64,000 nucleotides of DNA from positions 1 to 64,000 of the forward strand of contig NZ_JAMBPR010000047.1 in NCBI RefSeq assembly GCF_024206475.1, in the 5' to 3' direction. The position numbers were made by a program, and so were the translations under genes. Position 1 is the first letter of the stretch; the number at the start of each line of letters is the position of its first letter. Under the pieces are notes generated by a model. The model did no database searches and was not told where the DNA came from. It saw only the letters and a list, made by a program, of their open reading frames with translations. Positions 33,610 through 42,162 of the stretch are shown here, one piece after another. The stretch is from Paraburkholderia sp. CNPSo 3274. GTDB lineage: Bacteria > Pseudomonadota > Gammaproteobacteria > Burkholderiales > Burkholderiaceae.

Positions 33610-33966
33610 CAGGAAGGATTTCTTGATGCGAACGCCAGCTGTGGACCGAGGATCAACCTGCCGATGCCCGACTGTAGCAAGCGTCCCGACGATTGCCACG
33701 ATACGGCCATTCTCAACCAGCTCGATGGCTTCAGCCTGCGTCCCATGCTGAGCTTGCCATTTGACGGCGCAATCGACCCGGCCAGTGTCACGTCGGCAAC
33801 GCTGTACTTTGCGGCACTGACATCGGGTGGCGAACTTGCCGATGCACCGCCAATCGGCATCGATCAGGTCGTTTGGTCGCCCAACGCGCACACGCTGTCC
33901 GTACGCCCCGCGTCCACGCTCGACGCCTATGCCGGCGTCGCAGGCTTACTGACTCTTGCGCCATGA
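33610..33966 (+). pseudogene. Fragment of a secreted lipoprotein with Ig-like (SbsA-type) domain
   Basis: The open frame reads from about FLDANASCGPRINLPMPDCS through NQLDGFSLRPMLSLPFDGAI to IGIDQVVWSPNAHTLSVRP and stops after LLTLAP. This matches the N-terminal part of large exported lipoprotein/hydrolase families (pattern LPxPDC...DC...LDGF.LQPRLS.PF...ID). No signal peptide, lipobox or ribosome site precedes it and the long C-terminal domain is missing. I read it as a deletion remnant in the O6 operon. Family recall only. Confidence 0.5.
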
Positions 33967-34067
33967 ACAACCATGAACAATCGCGACAAGCACCGCTATT
34001 GCGTCCCGCTGGTCCTGCAAACGACGACGCGACTCACCCTTAACCCACTATCTTGCCTGGGGGCAGC

Positions 34068-34988
34068 ATGACACCTGCACTCTTCATCATGCAGTGCCTG
34101 AACGGACTGCAACTGGGCGTGCTGTTGTTCCTGATGGCGGCCGGCCTCACGCTCGTGTTCGGCATCATGAACTTCGTGAACCTCGCGCACGGCTCGCTTT
34201 ACATGATGGGCGCCTTTATCGCGGCTTCGATCTATAACCACACCGGGTCGTTCGCGCTCGCCGCCGTGCTGATCGTCCCGGCGATGCTGCTGCTCGGACT
34301 GATCGTCGAGTTCGTCGCGCTGCGCAGGCTCTATGAGCGCGATCATCTCGACCAGGTGCTCGCCACCTTTGGGTTGATCCTGTTCTTCAACGAACTGGCC
34401 CGCATGATCTGGGGCGCCTCGCCCTATTACATGGACGTGCCGCAGTGGCTTTCGGGCACCGTCGACCTGTTCGGCATCCGGTATCCGGCCTACCGCTTCG
34501 CCATTGTCGTGGTTGGCCTCGCCGTCGCCGGCGGGTGCTATCTGCTGATTCACAAGACGCGCTTTGGCATGCTGATCCGCGCGGGCTCCACGCACCGTGC
34601 GACGGTCGGTGCGCTCGGCGTGAACATCACGCTGCTGAATTCGCTGCTGTTCGGGCTCGGCGCGCTCCTCGCAGGCGTCGCCGGACTCATGGCCGGACCG
34701 CTCCTTTCGATACAGCCGGGCATGGGTGAGCCGATCCTGATCCTGACGATGGTCGTGATCGTCATCGGCGGCATTGGCTCGGTGCGCGGCGCATTTCTTG
34801 CCGCACTGATCGTCGGCGTGGCCGATACCATCGGCCGCACCTTGCTGCCCGCGCTGCTGCGCGGCATGCTCAATCGGAGCACGGCGGACACGGCCGGCCC
34901 GGCGCTCGCGTCGATGTCGATCTATCTGCTCATGGCGGCCGTGCTGGCCATTCGCCCGCAAGGCCTGTTTCCTGTCAAACACGGGTAA
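34068..34988 (+). CDS. Branched-chain-type ABC transporter permease LivH
   Basis: 306 residues with about eight membrane spans. The opening LNGLQLGVLLFLMAAGLTLV then FGIMNFVNLAHGSLYMMGAF is the LivH signature, and GALLAGVAGLMAGPLLSIQ plus IVIGGIGSVRGAFLAALIVG follow. ATG at 34068 has TGGGGG upstream. Its stop overlaps the LivM start (TAATG). Confidence 0.9.
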   Translation: MTPALFIMQCLNGLQLGVLLFLMAAGLTLVFGIMNFVNLAHGSLYMMGAFIAASIYNHTGSFALAAVLIVPAMLLLGLIVEFVALRRLYERDHLDQVLATFGLILFFNELARMIWGASPYYMDVPQWLSGTVDLFGIRYPAYRFAIVVVGLAVAGGCYLLIHKTRFGMLIRAGSTHRATVGALGVNITLLNSLLFGLGALLAGVAGLMAGPLLSIQPGMGEPILILTMVVIVIGGIGSVRGAFLAALIVGVADTIGRTLLPALLRGMLNRSTADTAGPALASMSIYLLMAAVLAIRPQGLFPVKHG

Positions 34989-35971
34989 TGATGCACATGA
35001 AGATATCCCTGCGTACCCTCGTGCCTGTCCTGCTGCTCACGGTACTGGCACTCGTCCCGGTCTACGCCCATCTGGCGCAGCAACCGTTCTATCTCGCCCT
35101 GTTCGGCCGCATTGTCATCGTCGCCATCGCGGCCGTCTCTCTCGATCTGCTGATCGGCTACGGCGGCATGGTGAGCTTTGGCCATGCCCTGTTCTTTGGC
35201 CTTGGCGCGTATGTCGTCGGCATCCTCGGCTATTACGGCGTCGACAATGGCTTCGTGCATCTGGCCGTAACTTTGGTGCTATGCGCGGTGGCGGGCGCCA
35301 TCACCGGCCTGATTTCACTGCGCACGTCGGGCATCGCCTTCATCATGATCACCCTCGCCTTTGCGCAGATGTTCTACTTCCTCGCCGTGGGCCTGAAGCA
35401 ATACGGAGGCGATGACGGCCTGTCGATCGGCTCGGGGAGCCATTTTGGCAGCCTCACGCTCGACGACCCGAACGTGCTGTACTACGTCGCCTTCGCGGTG
35501 CTGTGCGCGTGCCTGTGGGCGGGCAGCAGGATCGTGAACGCACGCTTCGGCATGGTCCTGCGCGGTAGCCGCCAGAACGACAGACGCATGCGGGCGCTGG
35601 GCTTCGCGACACTGCAGTACAAGCTTCTTGCGTATGTCATCAGCGCGATGGCGTGCGGGGTGAGCGGCATGTTGAACGCCAACCTGACGCACTTCGTCTC
35701 GCCGGCCTATATGACGTGGACAACATCGGGCGACCTGATCGCCATGGTCGTGCTGGGCGGCCTGGGCTCGCTCATCGGCCCGGTGATCGGCAGCGCCGCG
35801 ATGCTGACGGTCGAGGAGTTGCTCAAGGGCTACACGGACCACTGGATGATCATCTTTGGACCACTAATCGTGGTCGCCGTGCTGCTCTCACGCCGTGGAC
35901 TCTATGGACTGCTGACAGACCTGGAAGTCCGGATCGCGCGCCATGCGCGTGCAGTGGAGAGCAAGGTATGA
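34988..35971 (+). CDS. Branched-chain-type ABC transporter permease LivM
   Basis: 327 residues, partner permease. SLDLLIGYGGMVSFGHALFF is the LivM signature, with LRTSGIAFIMITLAFAQMFY and VVLGGLGSLIGPVIGSA later. It starts inside the livH stop and overlaps livG by ATGA, so translation of all four genes is coupled. Confidence 0.9.
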   Translation: MMHMKISLRTLVPVLLLTVLALVPVYAHLAQQPFYLALFGRIVIVAIAAVSLDLLIGYGGMVSFGHALFFGLGAYVVGILGYYGVDNGFVHLAVTLVLCAVAGAITGLISLRTSGIAFIMITLAFAQMFYFLAVGLKQYGGDDGLSIGSGSHFGSLTLDDPNVLYYVAFAVLCACLWAGSRIVNARFGMVLRGSRQNDRRMRALGFATLQYKLLAYVISAMACGVSGMLNANLTHFVSPAYMTWTTSGDLIAMVVLGGLGSLIGPVIGSAAMLTVEELLKGYTDHWMIIFGPLIVVAVLLSRRGLYGLLTDLEVRIARHARAVESKV

Positions 35972-36738
35972 GCCTGTTGCGTGTGGACCGCCTGGTCAAA
36001 CGATACGGTGGCCTGACCGCCACGGATCACTTCTGCCTCGAGGTGGCGCCCGGTGAACTGCATGCCATCATCGGCCCGAACGGCGCTGGCAAGAGCACCC
36101 TGATCGGCTTGCTCGCCGGCGAGTCGAAGGCCGACGAAGGCACGATCCATTTCGGCGGCCGAGACATTACCTCGATGTCGATCGAACAGCGCGCTCACGC
36201 GGGTCTGGCGCGCTCTTACCAGATCACGTCCGTGTTCCCCGAATTCACGGCGCTCGAGAACGTCGCTCTCGCGTTCCAGGCGTTGCAGGGCCACAGTTTT
36301 CGCTTCTGGCGCGCGGCGGCCAACGACACCGCGCTGATCGAACCGGCCAGAGCCGTGCTCGCGCGCGTGGGCCTCGCCGGCCGCATGCAGGTTCCGGCGG
36401 CCGCGCTCGCACACGGCGAACACCGGCAACTGGAGCTTGCGATGGCGCTCGCCGGCGAGCCGCAGCTACTGCTGCTCGACGAGCCCATGGCGGGCATGAG
36501 CCAGGCCGAGTCGGAGCAGATGACCGAACTGCTCGCCGACTTGAAAGGCGGGCACGCGATCGTGCTCGTCGAACACGACATGGACGCCGTGTTCGCGCTG
36601 GCGGACCGCATCACCGTGCTCGTCTACGGCCGCGCGATCGCGTGCGGGACGGCCGCGGCGATCCGCTGCAACGCCGAAGTGCGCGATGCCTATCTCGGCG
36701 ACGAGACTCGCAATGAAATGACCGGAGCCACCAAATGA
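35968..36738 (+). CDS. Branched-chain-type ABC transporter ATPase LivG
   Basis: 256 residues. Walker A GPNGAGKST, LivG-type segment ARSYQITSVFPEFTALENV, and Walker B LLLLDEPMAGM. The ABC signature is AHGEHRQLELAMAL, a variant of the usual LSxGxQ/R that still keeps the Gly. Overlaps livM and livF by 4 bp each. Confidence 0.9.
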   Translation: MSLLRVDRLVKRYGGLTATDHFCLEVAPGELHAIIGPNGAGKSTLIGLLAGESKADEGTIHFGGRDITSMSIEQRAHAGLARSYQITSVFPEFTALENVALAFQALQGHSFRFWRAAANDTALIEPARAVLARVGLAGRMQVPAAALAHGEHRQLELAMALAGEPQLLLLDEPMAGMSQAESEQMTELLADLKGGHAIVLVEHDMDAVFALADRITVLVYGRAIACGTAAAIRCNAEVRDAYLGDETRNEMTGATK

Positions 36739-37445
36739 ATTCCCTGTTGTCCGTGTGCGGCGTGGACGCATTTTACGGCGCAAGCCAGGCGCTGTTCGGC
36801 ATGACGCTCGACATCGAGCGCGGTGCATTCGTTACCCTGCTCGGGCGCAACGGCATGGGCAAGTCCACCACGGTCAAATCGATCACGGGGCTGATGCGCG
36901 CGGCCAGGGGAGAGATCGTGTTCGACGGCAAAGCGGTGCACACGCTGCCATCGCATCGCATTGCCAGGGCGGGACTCGGTCTCGTGCCCGAGGGCCGCCA
37001 GGTGTTCCCCCGCTTGTCGGTGCGCGAAAATCTGCTTGCCACGGCCGCTCGCGGCCATGGCAAGCAGGAGCCGTGGACGCTGCAGCGCGTCTACGCACTG
37101 TTTCCCCGCTTGCAGGAGCGCGAGAAGCACCTCGCGTGCAACCTGTCGGGCGGCGAGCAGCAAATGGTCGCGATCGGCCGCGCCTTGATGACCAATCCGC
37201 AATTGCTGATCCTCGACGAGGCGACAGAAGGCCTGGCGCCGATGATTCGCGGCGAAATCTGGAGTTGCCTGAAGCAGCTCAAGGCGAGCGGCTTGTCGAT
37301 CCTGTGCATCGACAAAAACCTCGCAGCCATGCTGGCGCTCGGCGACCGTCACTATGTCGTCGATAAAGGGCGTGTCGCCTGGAAGGGCGATTCGCAGGCG
37401 CTGCGCCGCGAGATGATCCAACTGCAGGACTATCTGGGCGTTTAG
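36735..37445 (+). CDS. Branched-chain-type ABC transporter ATPase LivF
   Basis: 236 residues. Walker A GRNGMGKST, GLGLVPEGRQVFPRLSVREN, signature LSGGEQQMVAIGRAL and Walker B LLILDEATEGLAP. Completes a livHMGF importer whose binding protein is most likely the LivK-like protein at 28918. Last gene of the O6 operon; NIPSNAP and other relics follow. Confidence 0.9.
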   Translation: MNSLLSVCGVDAFYGASQALFGMTLDIERGAFVTLLGRNGMGKSTTVKSITGLMRAARGEIVFDGKAVHTLPSHRIARAGLGLVPEGRQVFPRLSVRENLLATAARGHGKQEPWTLQRVYALFPRLQEREKHLACNLSGGEQQMVAIGRALMTNPQLLILDEATEGLAPMIRGEIWSCLKQLKASGLSILCIDKNLAAMLALGDRHYVVDKGRVAWKGDSQALRREMIQLQDYLGV

Positions 37446-37500
37446 GCCGAAGCGGCGAATCGACGGTCGGAATCCAGATCGTGGAAGTCGCTTCGTGGAA

Positions 37501-37775
37501 TTACTCCGGTCCGCCCTTCGGCGGCCAGATGCCGTCGGCAAACGATTTGGCGCGAATCGCGATACGCTCATCGAGGCTGTTCCAAGGCCAGATGTGCGTG
37601 AGCGCGGAGCGCCATCGAGCGCATACATATTGAGTGTCAGCGGCGACCGCCCTGTTGAATCGAAGTCACCGACCTTCCCTTTGATCGTAGGTATTCCGAG
37701 CGTGCTCAATCTCGTCCAGATGCCTGATCGACCAGGCATATACGGCGCCAATCGGCACTTGCAGCGTGCGCCCCA
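37501..37775 (-). pseudogene. NIPSNAP-family relic
   Basis: On the minus strand IIELGRTLQVPIGAVYAWSI resembles a NIPSNAP N-terminus (IYELRTLQVP..). Near the 3' end LTHIWPWNSLDERIAIRAKS then FADGIWPPKGGPE and a stop at 37501-37503 match the conserved end of the family. The two parts are in different frames, so the gene carries at least one frameshift. The region 37446-38157 has no intact gene; after this relic only regulatory palindromes are visible. Confidence 0.55.
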
Positions 37776-37790
37776 ATTCGATAATCGAAT
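37776..37790. promoter_or_regulatory. Palindrome ATTCGATAATCGAAT
   Basis: Perfect 7-bp arms around one central base. The TTCG-N5-CGAA core is the same pattern as the dyad at 11285-11297 before pcaI and resembles IclR-family (PcaR/PobR) sites. It lies 368 bp before the MFS gene and at the 5' end of the NIPSNAP relic, so its target is unclear. Confidence 0.4.
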
Positions 37791-38041
37791 ATACGACCGC
37801 CACCGGTGAAGCATTGATCACTTCGCGCATTCGCTTTAGCCGATCGCCATTTGCCTCCGCCAGGGGCGCCCTGTGATGGCATGACGGACCGCAGCCGCGA
37901 TGAGGTCATCGTCAACTGCGGCGCCTGTCCGGGGCTCGCAAACGCAAAGTTGGGTGCAGTTCGGGCGCAAAGGCGCGCCTCGAACGCGCCGCCCGCGCCC
38001 CCAGCCTTTCCCCGCGGGAAAGCACGCTTCACCCTTCCTCA

Positions 38042-38104
38042 ATTTTCGCGCTCGCGAAAATCTCCCACACTTGCCATCACGCCTGTTCCGTACCGTTCGT
38101 ACGG
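38042..38104. promoter_or_regulatory. Two palindromes upstream of the MFS gene
   Basis: ATTTTCGCG-CT-CGCGAAAAT (38042-38061) has perfect 9-bp arms, and CCGTAC-N5-GTACGG (38088-38104) has perfect 6-bp arms. They end 53 bp before the ATG at 38158 and are likely operators for this transporter. Confidence 0.45.
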
Positions 38105-38157
38105 AGTTGCGCCCCGACCGCGGCTCATGGCGCGGCATCGAAAATACTGGAGACAGC

Positions 38158-39603
38158 ATGAACAGCCATCCCCTGGACCTCGGCGGCAGCGCGCCAGGCG
38201 AAGCGCCACGCCGCCCGCTCACCGCGCAAGCCCCGTTTCAAAGCGCCCAAGGCGTCACGCTCGGCAGCTTCATGGACGACATGCCCGTGGGCGCGCTGCA
38301 CCGCTTCGTGGTGTGGGTGATCGGCATTGGCCTCTTCTTCGACATGTACGAGATCTTCCTCGTCAGTTCGATCGGCTCCGCGCTGCAGAACGAATACGGA
38401 CTCGATGCGCACAGTCTCGCCTTCAAACTCCTCCTCGCCTCGGCCTTCGTCGGCATGTTCTTCGGCTCGCTGTTCCTCGGCAGTCTCGCCGACCGCATCG
38501 GCCGGCGGCGCGCCTTCCTGTTCACGCTCGTGTGGTACAGCGCTTTCTCGCTGCTCGCCGCGTTCTCCGTGAACGCCACCATGCTGGTGGTCTGCCGCTT
38601 TCTGACCGGTGTGGGCGTCGGCGCGATCTATCCGGTGGCCGATAGTTTCCTTTCGGAAATCCTGCCGAAGGAAAAACGCGGCAGGATGGCCGCGTGGGCC
38701 TATACCACCTCGTATGTCGCGGTGCCGCTGGTCGGCTTCCTCGCGGTGTGGCTCAACCCACTGCATCTCGGCGGTATCGTGGGATGGCGCATCATTCTCG
38801 CCATCGGCAGCCTTGGCGCCCTGTTCGTGCTGGCCGTGCAGCATCGCCTGCCGGAAAGCCCGCGCTGGCTGCTGGCGCAAGGCCGCGCCGACGAAGCCTA
38901 TGCGATGCTGGGCCGCTTCGCGCAAAGCGCCGGCGCGCAGATGCCACAGCGCTTTGGCGAGCCGCAAACGCGCCAGCATCCGATGCGCCTCTCCGAGCGC
39001 ATTGCCGTGCTGCGGCGCGCACCCTATGACAAGCGCTATATCATGCTCGTCGTGTTTCACCTGTTCCAGGCCTTCGGCTACTACGGCTTCGGCACGCTTG
39101 CGGGCGTCGTCGTGAAGAGCCGCGGCATCGACGTAACGGGCAGCACGCTGTTCGTCGCGCTCTCGTTTCTCGGCTACCCGATCGGCTCGCTGCTCTCCGT
39201 GCCGCTGCTGAACTGGATCGAGCGCCGCACGCTCGTGATCGCCTCGCTCATCTCCATTGCGATTTTTGGCCTTGGCTTCGCGTATTCGGGGCAGGCTGCG
39301 CTGATCGTTTGCTTCGGCGTGCTGACGACCTGTGCGTCGAATGTGTTCAGCAACGCTTACCACGTGTACCAAGCCGAGATTTTCCCCGCCAGTGTGCGCT
39401 CGACCGCGATTGGCAGCACCTATTCGCTCTCGCGCATCATGAGCAGCGCCCTGCCCTTCATCCTGTTGCCGGTGCTCACGCAGCACGGTCCAATCGCGAT
39501 GTTTGGCGTGATCTCCGCCGCGCTGGCCATCGTCGCCGTGACCCTGCGTGTTCTCGGGCCCCTCACCACGCGGCGCAGCCAGGACGAGATCAATCCGGTC
39601 TGA
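38158..39603 (+). CDS. MFS transporter, sugar/aromatic-acid type
   Basis: 481 residues with 12 predicted spans. GSLADRIGRRRAFLFTL is motif A after span 2, and the sugar-porter-like RLPESPRWLLAQGRADEA follows span 6. The long N-terminal cytoplasmic stretch contains QSAQGVTLGSFMDDMPVGALH. Likely a proton symporter for a small organic acid or polyol. Start MNSHPLDL has TGGAGAC upstream; the open frame extends earlier without similarity to the family. Confidence 0.85.
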   Translation: MNSHPLDLGGSAPGEAPRRPLTAQAPFQSAQGVTLGSFMDDMPVGALHRFVVWVIGIGLFFDMYEIFLVSSIGSALQNEYGLDAHSLAFKLLLASAFVGMFFGSLFLGSLADRIGRRRAFLFTLVWYSAFSLLAAFSVNATMLVVCRFLTGVGVGAIYPVADSFLSEILPKEKRGRMAAWAYTTSYVAVPLVGFLAVWLNPLHLGGIVGWRIILAIGSLGALFVLAVQHRLPESPRWLLAQGRADEAYAMLGRFAQSAGAQMPQRFGEPQTRQHPMRLSERIAVLRRAPYDKRYIMLVVFHLFQAFGYYGFGTLAGVVVKSRGIDVTGSTLFVALSFLGYPIGSLLSVPLLNWIERRTLVIASLISIAIFGLGFAYSGQAALIVCFGVLTTCASNVFSNAYHVYQAEIFPASVRSTAIGSTYSLSRIMSSALPFILLPVLTQHGPIAMFGVISAALAIVAVTLRVLGPLTTRRSQDEINPV

Positions 39604-39634
39604 CCGCCCGATTCCTCGAGCGTCCCTGGATCAT

Positions 39635-39673
39635 CGGGGCGGCTGCCGCGTCATGCGGGGCCGCCCCGGTTTT
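39635..39673 (+). terminator. Terminator after MFS gene
   Basis: CGGGGCGGC (39635-39643) and GCCGCCCCG (39660-39668) pair over 9 bp, with an inner CCGC/GCGG stem, followed by GTTTTC. It ends at the last codon of the convergent LysR gene and may serve both. Confidence 0.65.
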
Positions 39674-40578
39674 CATTGCGCCGCGCGCGCCGACATGTAA
39701 TCGAACAGGCTCACGATGTCCGAGCTTGGCGCGCTGTCTGCCTTCATCCCGACCCAAAGCGTGCGCGTAGCCCACGTGTCCGCCAGTTTCACCTTGACGA
39801 CGCCGGCCTTGCCGCGCTCGTCGCTAACCGCGTCGCGCGGCAGCACGCCGATACCCAGCCCCGCTTCGATCATGCGAAACACGCCGTCGAAGTTCGAGGC
39901 CTGGATGCGCAGCTTCAGCGATCGCTCGATGGCGAACGCCGCGTCCGTCATCCGCGCGAGCAGCGAGCTGGCATCGCTCAAGCCCACGTAGTCTTCATCG
40001 AGCGTATCCGCGAAGCGGATCACGTCGAGTTGCGCAAACCGGTGACTACGCGGCACGAGCAGCACGAGTTCGTCGCGGCGATAGAGCCGCCGCTCGATGC
40101 CGGGCGCGGGCACGTTGTCGGCGAACACGCCGAGGTCGGCCTTGCCAGCGCCGAGCGCCTCGACGATTTCATGGCTCAGCCGCTCTTCGAGACTGACCTT
40201 GATGCCCGGATGCTCGTTCAGGAAGCAAGCGAGATCGACGGGCAGAAACTGCACGATCGCCGACGTATTCGCCCACATGCGCACGTGCCCGCGCACACCG
40301 GCGGCGTAGTCGCTCATTTCGGTGGCCATGCGGTTCACCTGATCAACCACGCGCGTGGCGTGCGCTAGCAGCGCATGCCCCGCGGGCGTGAGATCCACGC
40401 CGCGCGCGCGACGGATGAACAAGGCGCAGTCGGCCACGCTTTCGAGTTCGGCAATGCGCTTGCTGACGGCCGAAAGCGTGAGCTGCCCGTGCTCGGCGGC
40501 CTTGGTGAGGCTGCCATGTTCCGCGACGAGCAGAAAGACCCGCAGCGACTGCAGATCGAAGTGAAGTGGATTGACCAT
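39673..40578 (-). CDS. LysR-family transcriptional regulator
   Basis: 301 residues. Helix-turn-helix SLTKAAEHGQLTLSAVSKRI near residue 25, effector-binding domain after residue 90. It is convergent with the MFS gene and lies downstream of the VOC-HMG-CoA lyase-CaiB genes on the same strand, so it probably regulates one of these units. Confidence 0.88.
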   Translation of the reverse strand: MVNPLHFDLQSLRVFLLVAEHGSLTKAAEHGQLTLSAVSKRIAELESVADCALFIRRARGVDLTPAGHALLAHATRVVDQVNRMATEMSDYAAGVRGHVRMWANTSAIVQFLPVDLACFLNEHPGIKVSLEERLSHEIVEALGAGKADLGVFADNVPAPGIERRLYRRDELVLLVPRSHRFAQLDVIRFADTLDEDYVGLSDASSLLARMTDAAFAIERSLKLRIQASNFDGVFRMIEAGLGIGVLPRDAVSDERGKAGVVKVKLADTWATRTLWVGMKADSAPSSDIVSLFDYMSARAAQ

Positions 40579-40661
40579 GATGGATGGGGTAAAGCCGGCG
40601 CGAGAGACGATTGTCCTGCATCGCGGGCCTGGAAGGAAGTGCAGATCAGGGGATGAAGAGG

Positions 40662-40707
40662 CGGACGTGCTGCGATGCGCGTCCGCGTGCCGGCCATGCG
40701 GGCCGGC
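40662..40707 (-). terminator. Two GC-rich hairpins downstream of the VOC gene
   Basis: A 9-bp stem with one wobble pair (CGGACGTGC / GCGCGTCCG, 40662-40685) is followed by GCCGGCC-N5-GGCCGGC (40689-40707). They lie between the VOC stop and the LysR start on the minus strand. No T-tract, so termination is possible but weakly supported. Confidence 0.4.
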
Positions 40708-40772
40708 GCGCTCGCCGCCTAACCGGCGCCCCCCGGCTCAACGGCGAAAACTGGCGAGAGGGATGACCCGGC

Positions 40773-41156
40773 CTAGATCAGCTCGGAAATTTCGATGAGA
40801 TTCAGATCCGGGTCGCGCACATAAACGGAGCGAATCTTCTGCGTCGCGCCCGTGCGCTCGACCGGACCTTCGACGATCGCCCAGTTCTTCTCCGCGAGAT
40901 GCGCGATCACCGCGTCGAGCGGCACCGCGGCGATGAAGCACAGATCGAGCGCGCCCGGCACCGGCACATGTGCCTTGGGCTCGAATTCCGCGCCACGCAC
41001 ATGCAGATTGATCTTCTGATTACCGAAGCGAAACGCGAGCCGCCCCGCGCCGAAGGTCTCCAGCTGCATCTGCAGCACTTCTGTATAGAAGTGCTTCGTG
41101 GCCTCAGGGTCCACGCAGGTCAGCACCAGATGGTCGAGGTGGTCGATCAACGCCAT
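40773..41156 (-). CDS. VOC-family (glyoxalase/dioxygenase-like) protein
   Basis: 127 residues, two beta-alpha-beta-beta-beta modules. Metal ligands appear as H8/H11 region (IDHLDHLVLTC), H52 region (INLHVRG) and E in NLIEISELI. Typical substrates are methylglyoxal adducts, fosfomycin or aromatic diols; none can be named here. It lies 13 nt after the HMG-CoA lyase gene, so it belongs to that operon. Confidence 0.85.
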   Translation of the reverse strand: MALIDHLDHLVLTCVDPEATKHFYTEVLQMQLETFGAGRLAFRFGNQKINLHVRGAEFEPKAHVPVPGALDLCFIAAVPLDAVIAHLAEKNWAIVEGPVERTGATQKIRSVYVRDPDLNLIEISELI

Positions 41157-41169
41157 GCTTCGCTCCTTG

Positions 41170-42147
41170 TCATGAGAACGCCCGCTGTACGGGCATGCCT
41201 TGCGGCTGCTCCGGAACCGGATGCAGGTCGAGGCGCCGGCCGGCCTTGAGAATCTGGCTGGGCACGTCGTGGCCGATCAGGCCGGGCAACAGCGCGGCGG
41301 CGTCGAGCACGGCGGCGAGATTGACGCCGGCGTCGTAGCCGTCGAGTTCGAGCATGTGCACGAGTTCTTCGGTGCACACGTTGCCGCTCGCGCCCGGCGC
41401 GTACGGACAGCCGCCAAGACCGCCCAGCGAGGCGTCGAAGCGCACGATGCCCGCATCGAGCGCAGCAAGCGTGTTGGCAAGCGCCATGCCGCGCGTATTG
41501 TGGAAGTGCAGCGTGAGTTCGAGCGCGCCGAACGCCTGCGAAGCGCTTTCGCACAACGCGTGCACCTGCGCGGGATGCGCCATGCCGGTCGTATCGCACA
41601 GCGTGACGCCCTGCACGCCCAGTTCGGCGAAACGCTGCATCCAGCCGAGCACGTCCGTCACGGGCACGTCGCCTTCCATCGGGCAGCCCATTGCTGTGGA
41701 GAGCGAAACATTGATCGCCACGCCCGTGCCGCGCACCGCGTCGATCACGTCGCGCAACTGCGCGAACGACTGCTCGCGCGTCATGCGCAGGTTGGTGCGG
41801 TTGTGGGTCTCGCTCACCGACATCACGAGGTTCACTTCATTCACGTTGCAGGACAGCGCGCGCTCCGCGCCGCGCACGTTCGGCACGAGCACCGTATAGA
41901 CGACGCCCGGCACGCGCTTGATGCCATGCATCACCGCCTCGGCGTCGCGCAGTGCGGGAATCGCCTTGGGCGACGTGAACGAGGTCACTTCGATCTTCGC
42001 GTAGCCGCATGCGCTCAGGCGGTCGATCAGCGCGATCTTGTCGTCGGTGTCGATGAAGGCGGCTTCGTTCTGAAAGCCGTCGCGCGTCGCGACTTCGTTG
42101 AGATACAGCACCTTGCCCTTAAAGTTCTCTTTATTTCCGATCGTCAT
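41170..42147 (-). CDS. Hydroxymethylglutaryl-CoA lyase family protein
   Basis: 325 residues, TIM barrel of the DRE lyase family. NEVATRDGFQNE carries the catalytic Arg-Asp, HFHNTRGMALAN the metal-binding His pair, and GLGGCPYAPGASGN the signature with the catalytic Cys. It would cleave HMG-CoA or a close analogue such as citramalyl-CoA to a ketoacid plus acetyl-CoA. The adjacent CoA-transferase could make its substrate. Confidence 0.9.
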   Translation of the reverse strand: MTIGNKENFKGKVLYLNEVATRDGFQNEAAFIDTDDKIALIDRLSACGYAKIEVTSFTSPKAIPALRDAEAVMHGIKRVPGVVYTVLVPNVRGAERALSCNVNEVNLVMSVSETHNRTNLRMTREQSFAQLRDVIDAVRGTGVAINVSLSTAMGCPMEGDVPVTDVLGWMQRFAELGVQGVTLCDTTGMAHPAQVHALCESASQAFGALELTLHFHNTRGMALANTLAALDAGIVRFDASLGGLGGCPYAPGASGNVCTEELVHMLELDGYDAGVNLAAVLDAAALLPGLIGHDVPSQILKAGRRLDLHPVPEQPQGMPVQRAFS

Positions 42148-42162
42148 CTTGCCGCTCTCCGT

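Noticed and set aside
37836..38222. A 128-codon minus-strand open frame before the MFS gene
   Set aside because: Runs over the promoter palindromes, has biased composition and matches no family I recognise; part may be relic sequence but this cannot be supported.
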